Program-made: the position numbers and the translations under genes
Part shown: piece after piece, positions 17,804-25,690 of the stretch
Layout: each line of letters opens with the position of its first letter
How positions within the stretch are numbered: the stretch's first letter is position 1
Notes under the pieces: generated by a model
What the model saw: only the letters and a program-made list of their open reading frames with translations
Databases searched by the model: none
What the model was told of the DNA's origin: nothing
Origin: Erwinia sp. HDF1-3R
GTDB taxonomy: Bacteria > Pseudomonadota > Gammaproteobacteria > Enterobacterales > Enterobacteriaceae
NCBI RefSeq assembly: GCF_039621855.1
Contig: NZ_CP155072.1
Span: 1-50,126, forward strand
Length of the DNA: 50,126 bases
Direction: 5' to 3'

Positions 17804-18515
17804 TTGCTTTCAGTCTCAGGCACCGCCAGGCGGTTCATGCGGCTGTCAGTGTTGTCATCGCTTTGGGTCTGCGGGTTGCTGTTTACGCGGCCATTTTCGC
17901 GCTCGATAATGGTCAGCACGGAGTTGCGGGACAGCTCGCGTTTGAGCTCCATTTCGTTACGCAGCGCGGTAATTTCCCTGTCGATGGCAGTTACCCGGCG
18001 GTCGCCTTCTTCAATGGCGGCTGTCTGGGAGGCGGCGTTCGGCTCTGACATGCCGGTGACGATCATACGGCGCATAATCAGCGCTGTTTCTACCGTATCA
18101 GCCATTGCCAGCTCGCCCGCAAGCCGGGCTGTGAGTGCGGCATTGTCAGGATCACGCTGCAGCGCCCTGATGACGCCGGCTGTGATTGGCAGGCTGCCGG
18201 TTTTAAGCTTCGCCAGGTTGGTGGCGTTGGGCGGCTCAGATCCGTTAACCAGTTTCACAAGCTGATCCGTATTCTCTTTTGTTGTTTCCTCAAGAATAGG
18301 GGCAAAGCCGGTGCCGGCCTGAGTGGCTCCCGGCTGTTGTTCGTCATCGCCACTGGTGCACTGGGATGCATCAGCGCAGGTACGCAGTGAGCTGTCGCCA
18401 ACCACCTGGACCACGGCTTTTGCCGCCTCTTCTGCGCTGCCATATTTTGCGCACGCACCGCCGTTGCAGCTGCTGTTGCTGATTGGCGTGTTGCTTAACA
18501 CGGGCTGGCCGCGTT
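17800..18515 (-). pseudogene. Truncated integrating-conjugative-element protein (TIGR03755/PFL_4711-like)
   Basis: From about 18515 the frame reads SNTPISNSSCNGGACAKYGSAEEAAKAVVQVVGD... to the end at 17800. This matches the C-terminal ~230 residues of the exported conjugative-element protein that precedes the small membrane protein and TraG-N. The normal N-terminal half and signal sequence are missing. Upstream in the same frame (18603-18515) is out-of-frame topoisomerase sequence, so the gene was cut by a deletion that joined it to topB. It is probably not functional. Confidence 0.6.
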
Positions 18516-18780
18516 TTTCATGGCCGCAATCAGCGTGCCCTCGGTCATGGGCGCGGGCGCTTTCGTCACGTTGTCTTTTACAGTCCCGCCCTTCACGCGG
18601 CATACGTCGCCTTTGTCGAGCGGCGGCAGGCTGGCCGGCGCGTCCTCTTCGCCTTCCGCCTCGTCGTCCTCCTGCAGGCCGCTGAACAGCGTTTTCCAGC
18701 CGGGCACCACGGTAACGCGTCCGCGCGTCCGGAACAGCTGGTTTCCCAGGTTAAACGTCGCGCCGGTGACCTTCCGTTTC
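18495..18780 (-). pseudogene. topB: Topoisomerase III C-terminal fragment
   Basis: The frame reads TGATFNLGNQLFRTRGRVTVVPGWKTLF... SLPPLDKGDVCRVKGGTVKDNVTKAPAPMTEGTLIAAMKNAAS. This is the region of TopB just before and around the PPARFTEATLIxxM motif of type IA topoisomerases. It ends abruptly at the deletion junction (~18500) and lacks the catalytic N-terminus, so it is a ~90-residue remnant. Genomic islands of this class often encode topB near their ssb and transfer genes, which supports an origin in the same lost island. Confidence 0.7.
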
Positions 18781-19065
18781 AATACGCAAATCAGGGCTCA
18801 TATCCCGGGTAAACATCACGCTTTTGGATATGTAATTCCCTTCGTCTTTTCCACCGAATTCAAAAGCATCGGGGTGAGTAAACATCATAGATGCACGTTC
18901 CAGACGTGTACCGTCAGTTGGCGAGCACGGGCGGAGATGTACCGGTAACAGCCAGAATGCTTCAGTGACTGCCAGGGTAAAACTGTGCCACTGGCTCGGG
19001 GATATCCATCCGCTCTGCTTCAGCGTATAGGTAACGTGTTGGGGCGGTACGGAGATTGGTGTCAT
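18751..19065 (-). CDS. Small island-type hypothetical protein, 3' end fused into topB remnant
   Basis: A 104-residue protein, MTPISVPPQHVTYTLKQSGWISPSQWHSFTLAVTEAFWLLPVH..., starting behind GAGG at 19065. The last ~12 codons (EGHRRDV) lie in topB sequence read in another frame, so the natural C-terminus has been lost or extended. It is preceded by a folded leader at 19084-19117. Function unknown; it probably belongs to the same island gene set as the next three genes. Confidence 0.5.
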   Translation of the reverse strand: MTPISVPPQHVTYTLKQSGWISPSQWHSFTLAVTEAFWLLPVHLRPCSPTDGTRLERASMMFTHPDAFEFGGKDEGNYISKSVMFTRDMSPDLRIETEGHRRDV

Positions 19066-19083
19066 GATAAATCCTCAAAAAAA

Positions 19084-19117
19084 GGGGATTTATCCCCCTG
19101 ATGGGGAATAAATCCCC
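19084..19117 (-). promoter_or_regulatory. Folded leader, copy 4 (before the 19065 gene)
   Basis: On the minus strand GGGGATTTAT, then TCCCC-ATCAG-GGGGA, then ATAAATCCCC. The outer arms are perfectly complementary over 10 bp and enclose an inner 4-5 bp stem. The same sequence can instead form two tandem hairpins whose loops (ATTTAT/ATAAAT) are complementary. It ends 19 bp before the start codon. Sequence differs from copies 1-3 but the fold is kept. Confidence 0.6.
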
Positions 19118-19133
19118 ACAGGGTTAAGTCAGA

Positions 19134-19478
19134 TTAGAAAGATTCTAATCGGCTAATTGCCAGATCGCCCAGGCCTTCAGAGTGTCCATTTAAGGAAATC
19201 CGTTCATGCAAAGAGCGGTCAAGCCTGATGCTCATGGCACGGATGGAGTTAACCAAGTCAGCACAGCCAGAACTGAGAAAACGATCCTGAACCATACCGA
19301 ACTCAAGGTTGTATATGACGTTGATCTGAACGGCTATCGTGAACGGCAGCTCACCGTATAGGTGCACCTGCTCGTCAAGGTCGTCCAGACCAAATCGCTG
19401 ATAGGCTAATGCCGTAAGCATGTCGCACTCGTATTTAGCTAACTGCAGCATATCTGCCAGGTTTGTTGAAATAGTCAT
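19134..19478 (-). CDS. Small island protein, paralogue of the 20619 gene
   Basis: A 114-residue protein, MTISTNLADMLQLAKYECDMLTALAYQRFGLDD..., started at ATG 19478 behind AAAGGGACGTGG. It is clearly related to the 85-residue protein at 20362-20619 (shared pattern STxLxDMLxLAxxExxxLTALAYxxxGxDD and a later CADLVxSIxxM/L). It follows the 19492-19833 gene closely and is probably cotranscribed. It has an extra C-terminal segment absent from its paralogue. Family unknown to me. Confidence 0.55.
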   Translation of the reverse strand: MTISTNLADMLQLAKYECDMLTALAYQRFGLDDLDEQVHLYGELPFTIAVQINVIYNLEFGMVQDRFLSSGCADLVNSIRAMSIRLDRSLHERISLNGHSEGLGDLAISRLESF

Positions 19479-19491
19479 ATTCCACGTCCCT

Positions 19492-19833
19492 TTACTGATA
19501 TGCATAACGCAGGTTTGCCATCTGATTCGCCAGCTTCAATGCAAAACGGCGAGCCTGACGGTAAGAGCGGAATACCTCATCCGGCTTTTTCAAAGAACCA
19601 AACCGGTGATTACCGTAAAACGTGCCGGAACGAGTAAGTATGCCGGCCGTCCATTTTCCTGAAGGTAACTGTTGAACCTGAACCTTGAAGCTGAGTGATC
19701 CAGTCCGGTTCGTTATCCACTCTTCTTTTCTTTTGCCGGCCGCAACGTGATCCCGCAGGGATAACGCTGCAGCGAAGGCTGCTGAAAAGATGCCTTTTAT
19801 GGAAAGGGAGGTTGGTAATAAAAGGGTAATCAT
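19492..19833 (-). CDS. Small island protein with hydrophobic start and basic C-terminus
   Basis: A 113-residue protein, MITLLLPTSLSIKGIFSAAFAAALSLRDHVAAGKRK..., with C-terminal FRSYRQARRFALKLANQMANL. Strong ribosome-binding site AGGAGAAACACC before ATG 19833. The layout (beta-rich middle with a tripeptide FYGNHRF-type segment, then an Arg/Ala helix) is matched by the 19936-20283 protein, suggesting a duplicated gene pair. Function unknown. Confidence 0.55.
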   Translation of the reverse strand: MITLLLPTSLSIKGIFSAAFAAALSLRDHVAAGKRKEEWITNRTGSLSFKVQVQQLPSGKWTAGILTRSGTFYGNHRFGSLKKPDEVFRSYRQARRFALKLANQMANLRYAYQ

Positions 19834-19852
19834 GGTGTTTCTCCTGTAAAAA

Positions 19853-19889
19853 CGGGAAACACCTGCCCTGTCGGGAAAGATGTTTCCCG
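19853..19889 (-). promoter_or_regulatory. Folded leader, copy 3 (before the 19833 gene)
   Basis: Minus strand CGGGAAACA ... TGTTTCCCG form a perfect 9-bp outer stem that encloses CCC-GACA-GGG. The start codon is 20 bp downstream. Same architecture as copies 1, 2 and 4. Confidence 0.6.
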
Positions 19890-19935
19890 AGGGGATCCGC
19901 TGAGCGGATGGATGGATGGATGGTTAAGAAGGTAA

Positions 19936-20283
19936 TCAGTTCTGACGTGTTAACACAGCAAGTGTCGCCAGTGCTGACGTTGCCATTTGCGCCGTTTTAC
20001 GGGCCGCTCTGAACGTATGAAACTCACCGTGACGGCTGTGCACAAATGCTTCCGACGGCTGTCCGTCGATCACCTTACGGGCCATAACAATGGCGTGGTA
20101 GCGACGATCGTCAAACCAGACATGGGAGCGGTATTCATGCAGACCGGAGGGTGAGGCAAGCCAGGGCGTTCTTCTGATAACAGCTTTGAGTCGGGGACAG
20201 TCTGAAACAACGCGAGTTGTGGCAGAACGGGCCAAATCAAACGGTTTGCTGAGCTCAGTAAGAAACGAACGGATAAGTGACAT
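19936..20283 (-). CDS. Small island hypothetical protein (115 aa)
   Basis: MSLIRSFLTELSKPFDLARSATTRVVSDCPRL..., started at ATG 20283 behind AGGAGAAATC. The middle is beta-rich (YRSHVWFDDRRYHAIVMARKVI), and FHTFRAARKTAQMATSALATL forms a basic helix near the end, like the 19492-19833 protein. It follows folded leader copy 2. Function unknown. Confidence 0.55.
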   Translation of the reverse strand: MSLIRSFLTELSKPFDLARSATTRVVSDCPRLKAVIRRTPWLASPSGLHEYRSHVWFDDRRYHAIVMARKVIDGQPSEAFVHSRHGEFHTFRAARKTAQMATSALATLAVLTRQN

Positions 20284-20298
20284 GATTTCTCCTGAAAA

Positions 20299-20360
20299 CG
20301 GGAGAAACATGCGCCCGCTCGGGAATGTTTCCCCGAAGGACGTAAGGCCGAAGCCGGATA
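20299..20360 (-). promoter_or_regulatory. Folded leader, copy 2 (before the 20283 gene)
   Basis: Minus strand GGCTTACG..., then CGGGGAAACATTCCCGAGCGGGCGCATGTTTCTCCCG in two parts: GAAACAT/ATGTTTC outer pairing around CCCG/CGGG. A CTTCGG tetraloop hairpin (CCGGCTTCGGCC) lies just upstream and is shared with copy 1. The start codon is 15 bp beyond the fold. Confidence 0.55.
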
Positions 20361-20361
20361 G

Positions 20362-20619
20362 TTAAGAAACTACATGTACCCCATTTATTTCCCGTGCGAG
20401 AGTTTGTATTGAGCACACCAAATCTGCACAGGCCGGGGCGAGAAAATGTCCTATATCAATTCCGTACTCGAAGGTGAAAATAGCGATTTCACTATCGATA
20501 TGCACTTCATGATTAGGATCATCTATGCCGAGTTTTTTATAAGCTAATGCAGTGAGCAATTCGCTCTCGAATTCAGCCAATCTCAGCATATCGGACAGAG
20601 TTGTTGATAGATTCATCAT
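20362..20619 (-). CDS. Small island hypothetical protein (85 aa)
   Basis: MMNLSTTLSDMLRLAEFESELLTALAYKKLGIDDPNHEVHIDSE..., an acidic helical protein paralogous to the 19134-19478 product. It is the first gene of the leader-preceded cluster, behind leader copy 1. No family is recognised; genes of this kind are found in the variable part of integrative conjugative islands. Confidence 0.55.
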   Translation of the reverse strand: MMNLSTTLSDMLRLAEFESELLTALAYKKLGIDDPNHEVHIDSEIAIFTFEYGIDIGHFLAPACADLVCSIQTLAREINGVHVVS

Positions 20620-20629
20620 AGGTAAAGTT

Positions 20630-20712
20630 TCTCACGATAAATGGAGAAACATTAGCCCGATCGGGAATGTTTCCCCGAAGGACAAAGGCCGAAGCCGGAT
20701 AGTTAAGAAACC
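20630..20712 (-). promoter_or_regulatory. Folded leader, copy 1 (before the 20619 gene)
   Basis: Near-duplicate of copy 2: a CCGGCTTCGGCC hairpin, a TCCTTCGGGGA hairpin, then GGAAACATT ... AATGTTTCTCC enclosing CCCGATCGGG (20643-20676). UUCG tetraloops on the minus strand and changed bases in both arms relative to copies 3 and 4 support a structure read as RNA or single-stranded DNA. Confidence 0.6.
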
Positions 20713-20740
20713 TCGATCGTCACGCAGTAGGAGCGAAAAC

Positions 20741-20895
20741 TGACGATATCTGCTTCCAGAGGTGAGCAGATGTACCACACTTTACGTGTACTTCCTTGCA
20801 GGCTTTGGAAGTGTTCGTTTGTAGCTACCCGAAGGCGGTCATCTCAAGCTACGAGACCATTGGTGGTTGTCCGAAGACAACGTGCGAAACAGTTT
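20741..20895 (-). repeat. ~150-bp repeat R1 flanking the integrase gene
   Basis: Shares TGACGATAT, GCTTCCA-AGGTGAGCAGAT and TTGTAGCTACCCGAAGGCG plus TCTCAAGCTAC and GACCATTGGTGGT with R2 at 22532-22682, in the same orientation. The minus strand contains a C-TTCG-G tetraloop between GTAGCT and AGCTAC arms, suggesting a folded nucleic-acid motif. Location beside a tyrosine integrase and a topB remnant is reminiscent of the STAXI motif class; not verifiable here. Confidence 0.55.
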
Positions 20896-20933
20896 AATAA
20901 TAACGTTTATTGTACTTATTGTTCAAGAAAATA

Positions 20934-21827
20934 TTATTCATCATTGATCATTCGATTATATACGCGGGCAACATATGCACCCCGCCCGTCGCCATGCCCG
21001 AGATCCATTGAAACAAGCGCCTCAGCCTCCTTACGACTCATTCCATTTTCAACATGAAAATTAACAGCGTCGCGAGCATAAGCATATCGCAGGCTGTGCG
21101 GGGCATTAACGCCAGTCATACCATTTTCTCTTAGAACATTATGAAAACGGTCAAGCGACTGATGAAGAGTAGGTTTATTAATCAGCTTTCCATTATTTTC
21201 ATTTGCATAAGAAATGGCTTGATTCAATAAGAGCATGACTTTCTCACGCTCAAATATTGTGACGTCCCGTGCCCGTCCACCTTTTGATCCAAAAACAACG
21301 CTTATTTTATTTTCACCGGTAGCTAAAGTTTGCTTCCAGGTTTTCAGGGATTTTGCTGCCTGGACAACTTCTTCTGCACGAAGACCTATATATCTTGCAA
21401 GCTGAATACCGATCGCCACTCCTTCATCTTTGAGCGAGACAGCAGCCACGATTTCGGCCAGTCTTTCATCAGTAATTGCAATTTTCTTCCCTTCCCTGCT
21501 CGCCCCTGAAATATTCATAGCCTCGTTGCTTAACTTTTCATGCGAGGGATTAGCAAGGATATTTCTGCCTCCCTGTGAAAGCACAGACCGAATAGCAGCC
21601 ATTTCATTCTGTAGCGTTCGGGAAGATATATTCTCTTCCTGTCGGCTTCTTATATAATTCTCGATATGCTTTGTTTTAACATGACTTACGTCCCGAATCT
21701 GAATATTAAGGGTTGCCAGTCGCTCCGAAAAGCGGCTGGCAATCTTAGAACGATCTGAAACAGTTTTAAAACTTCCTCCGCCCTGGCGTGCCAGCGTCAC
21801 GAGTTGTTTACTTAATTTATTGGACAT
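20934..21827 (-). CDS. Tyrosine recombinase/integrase (island type)
   Basis: A 297-residue integrase from ATG 21827 (GAGGTGGAT ribosome-binding site), MSNKLSKQLVTLARQGGGSFKTVSDR.... The N-terminal SAM-like core-binding domain spans 1-120. In the catalytic domain I see Arg in IGLRAEE (~155), Lys in FGSKGGRARDV, HSLRYA (His-x-x-Arg, ~245), LGHGDG (~277) and the tyrosine nucleophile in VARVYNRMI near the end. It is of the integrase-domain group found beside topB and ssb in genomic islands. It sits between direct repeats R1 and R2. The leader cluster is downstream on the same strand. Confidence 0.85.
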   Translation of the reverse strand: MSNKLSKQLVTLARQGGGSFKTVSDRSKIASRFSERLATLNIQIRDVSHVKTKHIENYIRSRQEENISSRTLQNEMAAIRSVLSQGGRNILANPSHEKLSNEAMNISGASREGKKIAITDERLAEIVAAVSLKDEGVAIGIQLARYIGLRAEEVVQAAKSLKTWKQTLATGENKISVVFGSKGGRARDVTIFEREKVMLLLNQAISYANENNGKLINKPTLHQSLDRFHNVLRENGMTGVNAPHSLRYAYARDAVNFHVENGMSRKEAEALVSMDLGHGDGRGAYVARVYNRMINDE

Positions 21828-22531
21828 ATCCACCTCTGCCAGAATCCAGAACATTCAGCACGCCTGTGCTGACCGTTCTGTAACTCTGTGCGCTTACATC
21901 TCTTCCCCGACGGCGTGGTTGCCTTTGCGCTTCCTGCGGCTCAACTGGTATCTGTGCATCGGGGCGGCGAAATGTTGAGTTCTTGCGAGGCTTCCCCAGG
22001 TCTCTGACCTGTTTGCGGCTTGCGCCGTGCTGACGTGAGTCAGTCTGCCTCCGTACATCAGTTTCCTGATGTCGCCATCGATACCGAGTCGATCATTCTC
22101 CTTCTAGTTAAACGCCCCTGACGTTTCGTTCGTCAGTGCCGCGTTGTGGTTGATAAATAGCCAGAGTTGTTCTGAAAACACGTACTACGTGCACGTCAGA
22201 TTGTACCGGCCCGTTGAAAACCGCACTGTACGTGGGTTTGGACGTTATGCGCTGCGCGCGTCACTTTGTTCTCGTTTCACTCGAACCAAAGTGACGCCGC
22301 GCAGCTTCATGCTCCTAATGCGTCTTCCGCAAGCGCCCAAATGTTCCAAATGGGCTTATGCGTCATAGCAAAAGTCGGATGCAGCTCAGGCCGTACACCT
22401 GAAAAGCTTCATAACGGAAGTGTGCGAAGCAGCATAAGCTATGCCGTTCGTAAGATGCCTGGCGTATGTGAAAGCCGTGGCTGAGATGTGTATGTAAACC
22501 TTCATCGCCTGCGACATAGATGCGCTGTTAA
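21828..22531. other. 700-bp non-coding region upstream of the integrase
   Basis: No convincing gene. It contains a very strong imperfect hairpin at 22251-22305 (arms GCTGCGCG-CGTCACTTTG-TTC and its complement, two 1-nt bulges, ~10-nt loop) and a smaller dyad at about 22331-22357 (AAGCGCCCA/TGGGCTT). These may be attachment, single-strand-origin or transcription-termination structures. Confidence 0.45.
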
Positions 22532-22682
22532 TGACGATATCCGCTTCCAAAGGTGAGCAGATTTACCACGCTTTTGCGTTCTCCCTTTCAGGCTGCGGGA
22601 GTGTTTCTTGTAGCTACCCGAAGGCGATCCTCTCAAGCTACCGGACCATTGGTGGTCGTCATAGACGACATAGAACAGTTGA
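22532..22682 (-). repeat. ~150-bp repeat R2, second copy flanking the integrase region
   Basis: Direct repeat of R1 (20741-20895). Conserved blocks are the GCTTCCA-AGGTGAGCAGAT box and the GTAGCTACCCGAAGGCG ... GACCATTGGTGGT box, with compensating differences between them. Confidence 0.55.
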
Positions 22683-22765
22683 AAATATATCAATCAATCT
22701 GTAGAAATGTCAAATGTTAGATTTGCAATTAATATACAAGACTAAAGTTCATTACAGGAGTAATT

Positions 22766-23398
22766 GTGAATATTGAATGGTTTAAATTCGGTAGTTATGT
22801 ATTACCTGCTATTGCGATGGCACTTAATTTTGCTGCAAGATTTAAGACAATTACAAATGAGAGAATATCTATTTATAAAGATATCAAACCGCTTTGTACA
22901 GCAATAGAAATGAAACCACATGAGATAAAAGCGATTGACAAAGAAATAAAGAATCTAATTCTATTTGAGGCCACGAGAATTAGAAACCCTCATTTAGCTC
23001 AGCAGCACTTAAAAATATTAAGTTGCAATGATCTTAATGATATTCAAAAATCAAGAATTAAGAAGCTTGCACATTGCATTGATCAGGAGGCTAATGACAC
23101 CGAAACAGGAAATAAAGAAGTAAAGTTCACACTCAATAAAGAAAAATACAAAAAAAGAAAAATGGAGGGATTCGGTTATGTAATCACTTGTCTTATTGCT
23201 TATTACATACTTTTCTTTTCGGCTCTTAGCTTTCCCAAAGAAGACATTCCAATTGCAATAGCAATAGCAATGCTTGTTATGTCTCTTGGCCCTGTCTGGA
23301 TTCTATTAGTAACAATTGCTACATATCCCGTATTTGGGTTTTATAAAGGCAACAAAGATATAATCGATTCATTGAATACTTTCTACAATGAAAGCTAA
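22766..23398 (+). CDS. AT-rich hypothetical membrane protein
   Basis: A 210-residue protein from GTG 22766 (AGGAGTAATT ribosome-binding site). It has one hydrophobic N-terminal segment (YVLPAIAMALNFAARF), a ~110-residue charged helical region rich in Lys/Ile, and two C-terminal membrane segments (VITCLIAYYILFFSALSF and IPIAIAIAMLVMSLGPVWILLVTIATYP). No family is recognised. AT content is much higher than in neighbouring sequence, as for the other orphan membrane proteins of this plasmid (10742, 13130). Confidence 0.6.
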   Translation: MNIEWFKFGSYVLPAIAMALNFAARFKTITNERISIYKDIKPLCTAIEMKPHEIKAIDKEIKNLILFEATRIRNPHLAQQHLKILSCNDLNDIQKSRIKKLAHCIDQEANDTETGNKEVKFTLNKEKYKKRKMEGFGYVITCLIAYYILFFSALSFPKEDIPIAIAIAMLVMSLGPVWILLVTIATYPVFGFYKGNKDIIDSLNTFYNES

Positions 23399-23583
23399 TC
23401 TTTGTCAGATAAAGAACAAAAACAATGGATGCATTGTTTTTTTATTATGAGGACATCAACATGAGAGAGACATTAACAGGAAAAAATAAAACATTTATAA
23501 ATCAGTAAGATTTTTTGCGGCAACTGAATTTTTATGTAATTTTGATAAATCTGTCAGGTCGTTAAAGATCACTATATTAACAG

Positions 23584-24627
23584 TATGGGACCGGAATAAC
23601 CCCCCCTACTTTTGCTGCCACGTTCTACCAGTAATGCGCCATAGTGGTTGATATGAGAATTGCCCCTAATTTGGCTGCCAAGTTTTGCCAGTGCAGCGCC
23701 CAATAAGCCGGTATGGGAATCGCCCCTACTTCTGCTATCGGGTTCTTTCCAGTACAGCGACCAATAGGCGGTATGGGAATCGCCCCTACTTCTGCTATCA
23801 GGTTCTGCCAGTGCAGCGCCCAACAGGCTGGTATGGGAATCACCCCTAATTTTGCTGTCAGGTTCTGCCAGTGCAGCGCCCTATATGACGATATGGGAAA
23901 CCGCCCTACTTCCGGGGGCACCGGAACGGCAGCTGGGCCACCGTCGCCAGTTATGGGAAACCGCCCTACTTCCGGGGGCACCGGAACGGCAGCTGGGCCG
24001 CCGGCGCCAGTTATGGGAAACCGCCCTACTTCCGGGGGCGCCGGAACGGCCGCTGAGCCGCCGGTGCCAGTTATGGGAAACAGCCCTACTCCCCGGCGTG
24101 CCGGAACGGCAGTTTAGCCGCCGGCGCCAGTTATGGGAAACCGCCCTACTTCCGGGGGCGCCGGAACGGCAGCAGGGCCGCCGGCGCCAGTTATGGGAAA
24201 CCGCCCTACTTCCCGGGTGCCGGAACGGCAGCTGGGCCGCCGGCGCCAGTTATGGGAAACCGCCCTACTTCCGGGGGCGCCGGAACGGCAGCTGGGCCGC
24301 CGGCGCCAGTTATGGGAAACAGCCCTACTTCCCGGCGTGCCGGTACGGCCGCTGAGCCGCCGGCGCCAGTTATGGGAAACAGCCCTACTTCCCGGCGTGC
24401 CGGAACGGCCGCTGAGCCGCCGGTGCCAGTTATGGGAAACCGCCCTACTCCCCGGCGTGCCGGAACGGCCGCTGAGCCGCCGGCACCTGTTATGGGAAAC
24501 AGCCCTACTTCCGGGCGTGCCGGAATGGCCGCTGAGCCGCCGGCGCCAGTCATGGGAAATAGCCCTACTTCCGGACGCTACGTGATGGTAGCTGGCACCT
24601 CGGTGCAGAATATGGGAAACAGCCCTA
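23584..24627 (+). repeat. Array of 18 iterons at 60-bp spacing downstream of rep
   Basis: The core TATGGGAAnnnnCCCTA recurs 18 times, starting at 23584, 23652, 23712, 23772, 23832, 23892 and on to 24611. Spacing is 60 bp except for 68 in the first interval and 59 at 24192-24251. The first five units have AT-richer linkers, and most of the rest have GC-rich linkers containing the dyad TTCCGG-n5-CCGGAA and GGCGCC boxes. The core is the reverse complement of the iterons upstream of rep, so this is very probably a Rep-binding incompatibility/copy-control array. Open frames running through it are by-products of the 60-bp (20-codon) period. Confidence 0.85.
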
Positions 24628-24690
24628 GTAAGAATATAGGGCTGTAGTGAGGAAGGTACAGCTGAGGATCTGATAAATAAATGAAATATC

Positions 24691-25377
24691 TTATTGTTTT
24701 GGATAGATATTAAAAATTAACTTCCCGTTAGAATCTGCTTGATAAGAGACTCGCAAAGGGGTTTTATCATTGATCTGTCTTAGAGCAGGTTCTAAAAATG
24801 TACGTTTGAGTTCTGCGAGATTAGATTTCTGAGACTCGGGCAGCATGAATCTTTCAGAAAGCCAATCATGCGAAGTGACCCAAATCTGAGAGCTTCTGAA
24901 CTGGCAAAGGCTCTCATAAAGTCGCACAGTACGCGGGTTTTTGAGGCTTCCACAGTCCCTGAGTGAGTAGGTAGTGAACTGACTTCCCAGTACATACAGA
25001 TAAGGCAAAACCTTATGGTTAAACTCTATTTCCCATAACCCTTTACTGGAACGTCCTCCTGCTTCTGTTAACCAAGGACGTGCGATCACATCGTGGCGGC
25101 CAGTCTTAGGATAGAAGATGATGGCAGAACGTGAGAGCTCGAACACACCTTCTTTAACGTCACGACTAGCCTGATTACGACTTACATTGAAGATATCTTC
25201 GTAATCTGCAACAGCAACGGTAAATATTGGATTTGCAGACTCCTCTTCATCTGTGAAGTAAGTTTGCATAAGACATAGCCACAACACACGTTTTGCCTTC
25301 AAAGATAAATGATAAGCAGCTTCAGTCAGCTCATTAGATTGCTTAACATTTATCTTTTTTTTCAACACATTAGCCAT
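24691..25377 (-). CDS. Replication initiator, Rep_3-like (RepA/RepB type)
   Basis: A 228-residue protein, MANVLKKKINVKQSNELTEAAYHLSLKAKRVLWLCLMQ.... The first half has the N-terminal winged-helix layout of iteron-binding initiators (LSLKAKRVLWLCLMQ, then FNVSRNQASRDVKEGVFEL). The second winged helix contains TYSLRDCGSLKNPRTVRLYESLCQF and LSERFMLPESQKSNLAELKRTFLEPALRQIN, typical of Rep_3 proteins. It binds iterons and opens the origin with DnaA. Matching iterons lie on both sides. I cannot assign an incompatibility group from memory. Confidence 0.88.
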   Translation of the reverse strand: MANVLKKKINVKQSNELTEAAYHLSLKAKRVLWLCLMQTYFTDEEESANPIFTVAVADYEDIFNVSRNQASRDVKEGVFELSRSAIIFYPKTGRHDVIARPWLTEAGGRSSKGLWEIEFNHKVLPYLYVLGSQFTTYSLRDCGSLKNPRTVRLYESLCQFRSSQIWVTSHDWLSERFMLPESQKSNLAELKRTFLEPALRQINDKTPLRVSYQADSNGKLIFNIYPKQ

Positions 25378-25464
25378 AGCAATAATCTTTTATGGGTTAA
25401 TTTATGTCCCCCACAATATCACTCAGTACACACAAGTCAACTAATTATTAATTCGTGTGTGATG

Positions 25465-25569
25465 TAGGGCTAATTCCCATAGCATGTAGGGCTGATTCCC
25501 ATACGAAGAAGGGCTGATTCCCATATTAAGTAGGGCTGATTCCCACAACATGTAGGGCTAATTCCCAGA
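25465..25569 (-). repeat. Origin iterons: five copies at exact 22-bp spacing
   Basis: TAGGGCTAATTCCCATA and close variants start at 25465, 25487, 25509, 25531 and 25553, so each copy begins 22 bp after the last. They are inverted relative to the 60-bp array. The 22-bp (two-turn) phasing just upstream of rep is that of a functional iteron origin. Confidence 0.9.
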
Positions 25570-25574
25570 AACAA

Positions 25575-25690
25575 GGCGATTTTATTCAATAAAATCATTG
25601 GCTTAATCCACCCTAAAAAGCTTTAAAAAGATATAAAATACTAATTAAAAAGCTATTAAAAATAGTGCTGTGGATAAGTGGATAAGTTAA
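25575..25690. other. Probable oriV unwinding region with DnaA box
   Basis: An A/T-rich stretch (25575-25665) adjoins the iterons and is followed by TGTGGATAA (25669-25677, the complement of the DnaA box TTATCCACA) and a second GTGGATAAG (25679-25687). This is the expected layout of an iteron origin. Confidence 0.75.

Noticed and set aside
23584..24627. CRISPR-like regularly spaced repeats
   Set aside because: The whole 60-bp unit is repeated, not just a short repeat with unique spacers; the core equals the rep iteron and there are no cas genes.
23572..24647. Long overlapping open frames rich in Pro/Gly/Arg within the repeat array
   Set aside because: They arise because the repeat period is 60 bp (20 codons) in GC-rich DNA; no ribosome-binding sites and no recognisable protein.
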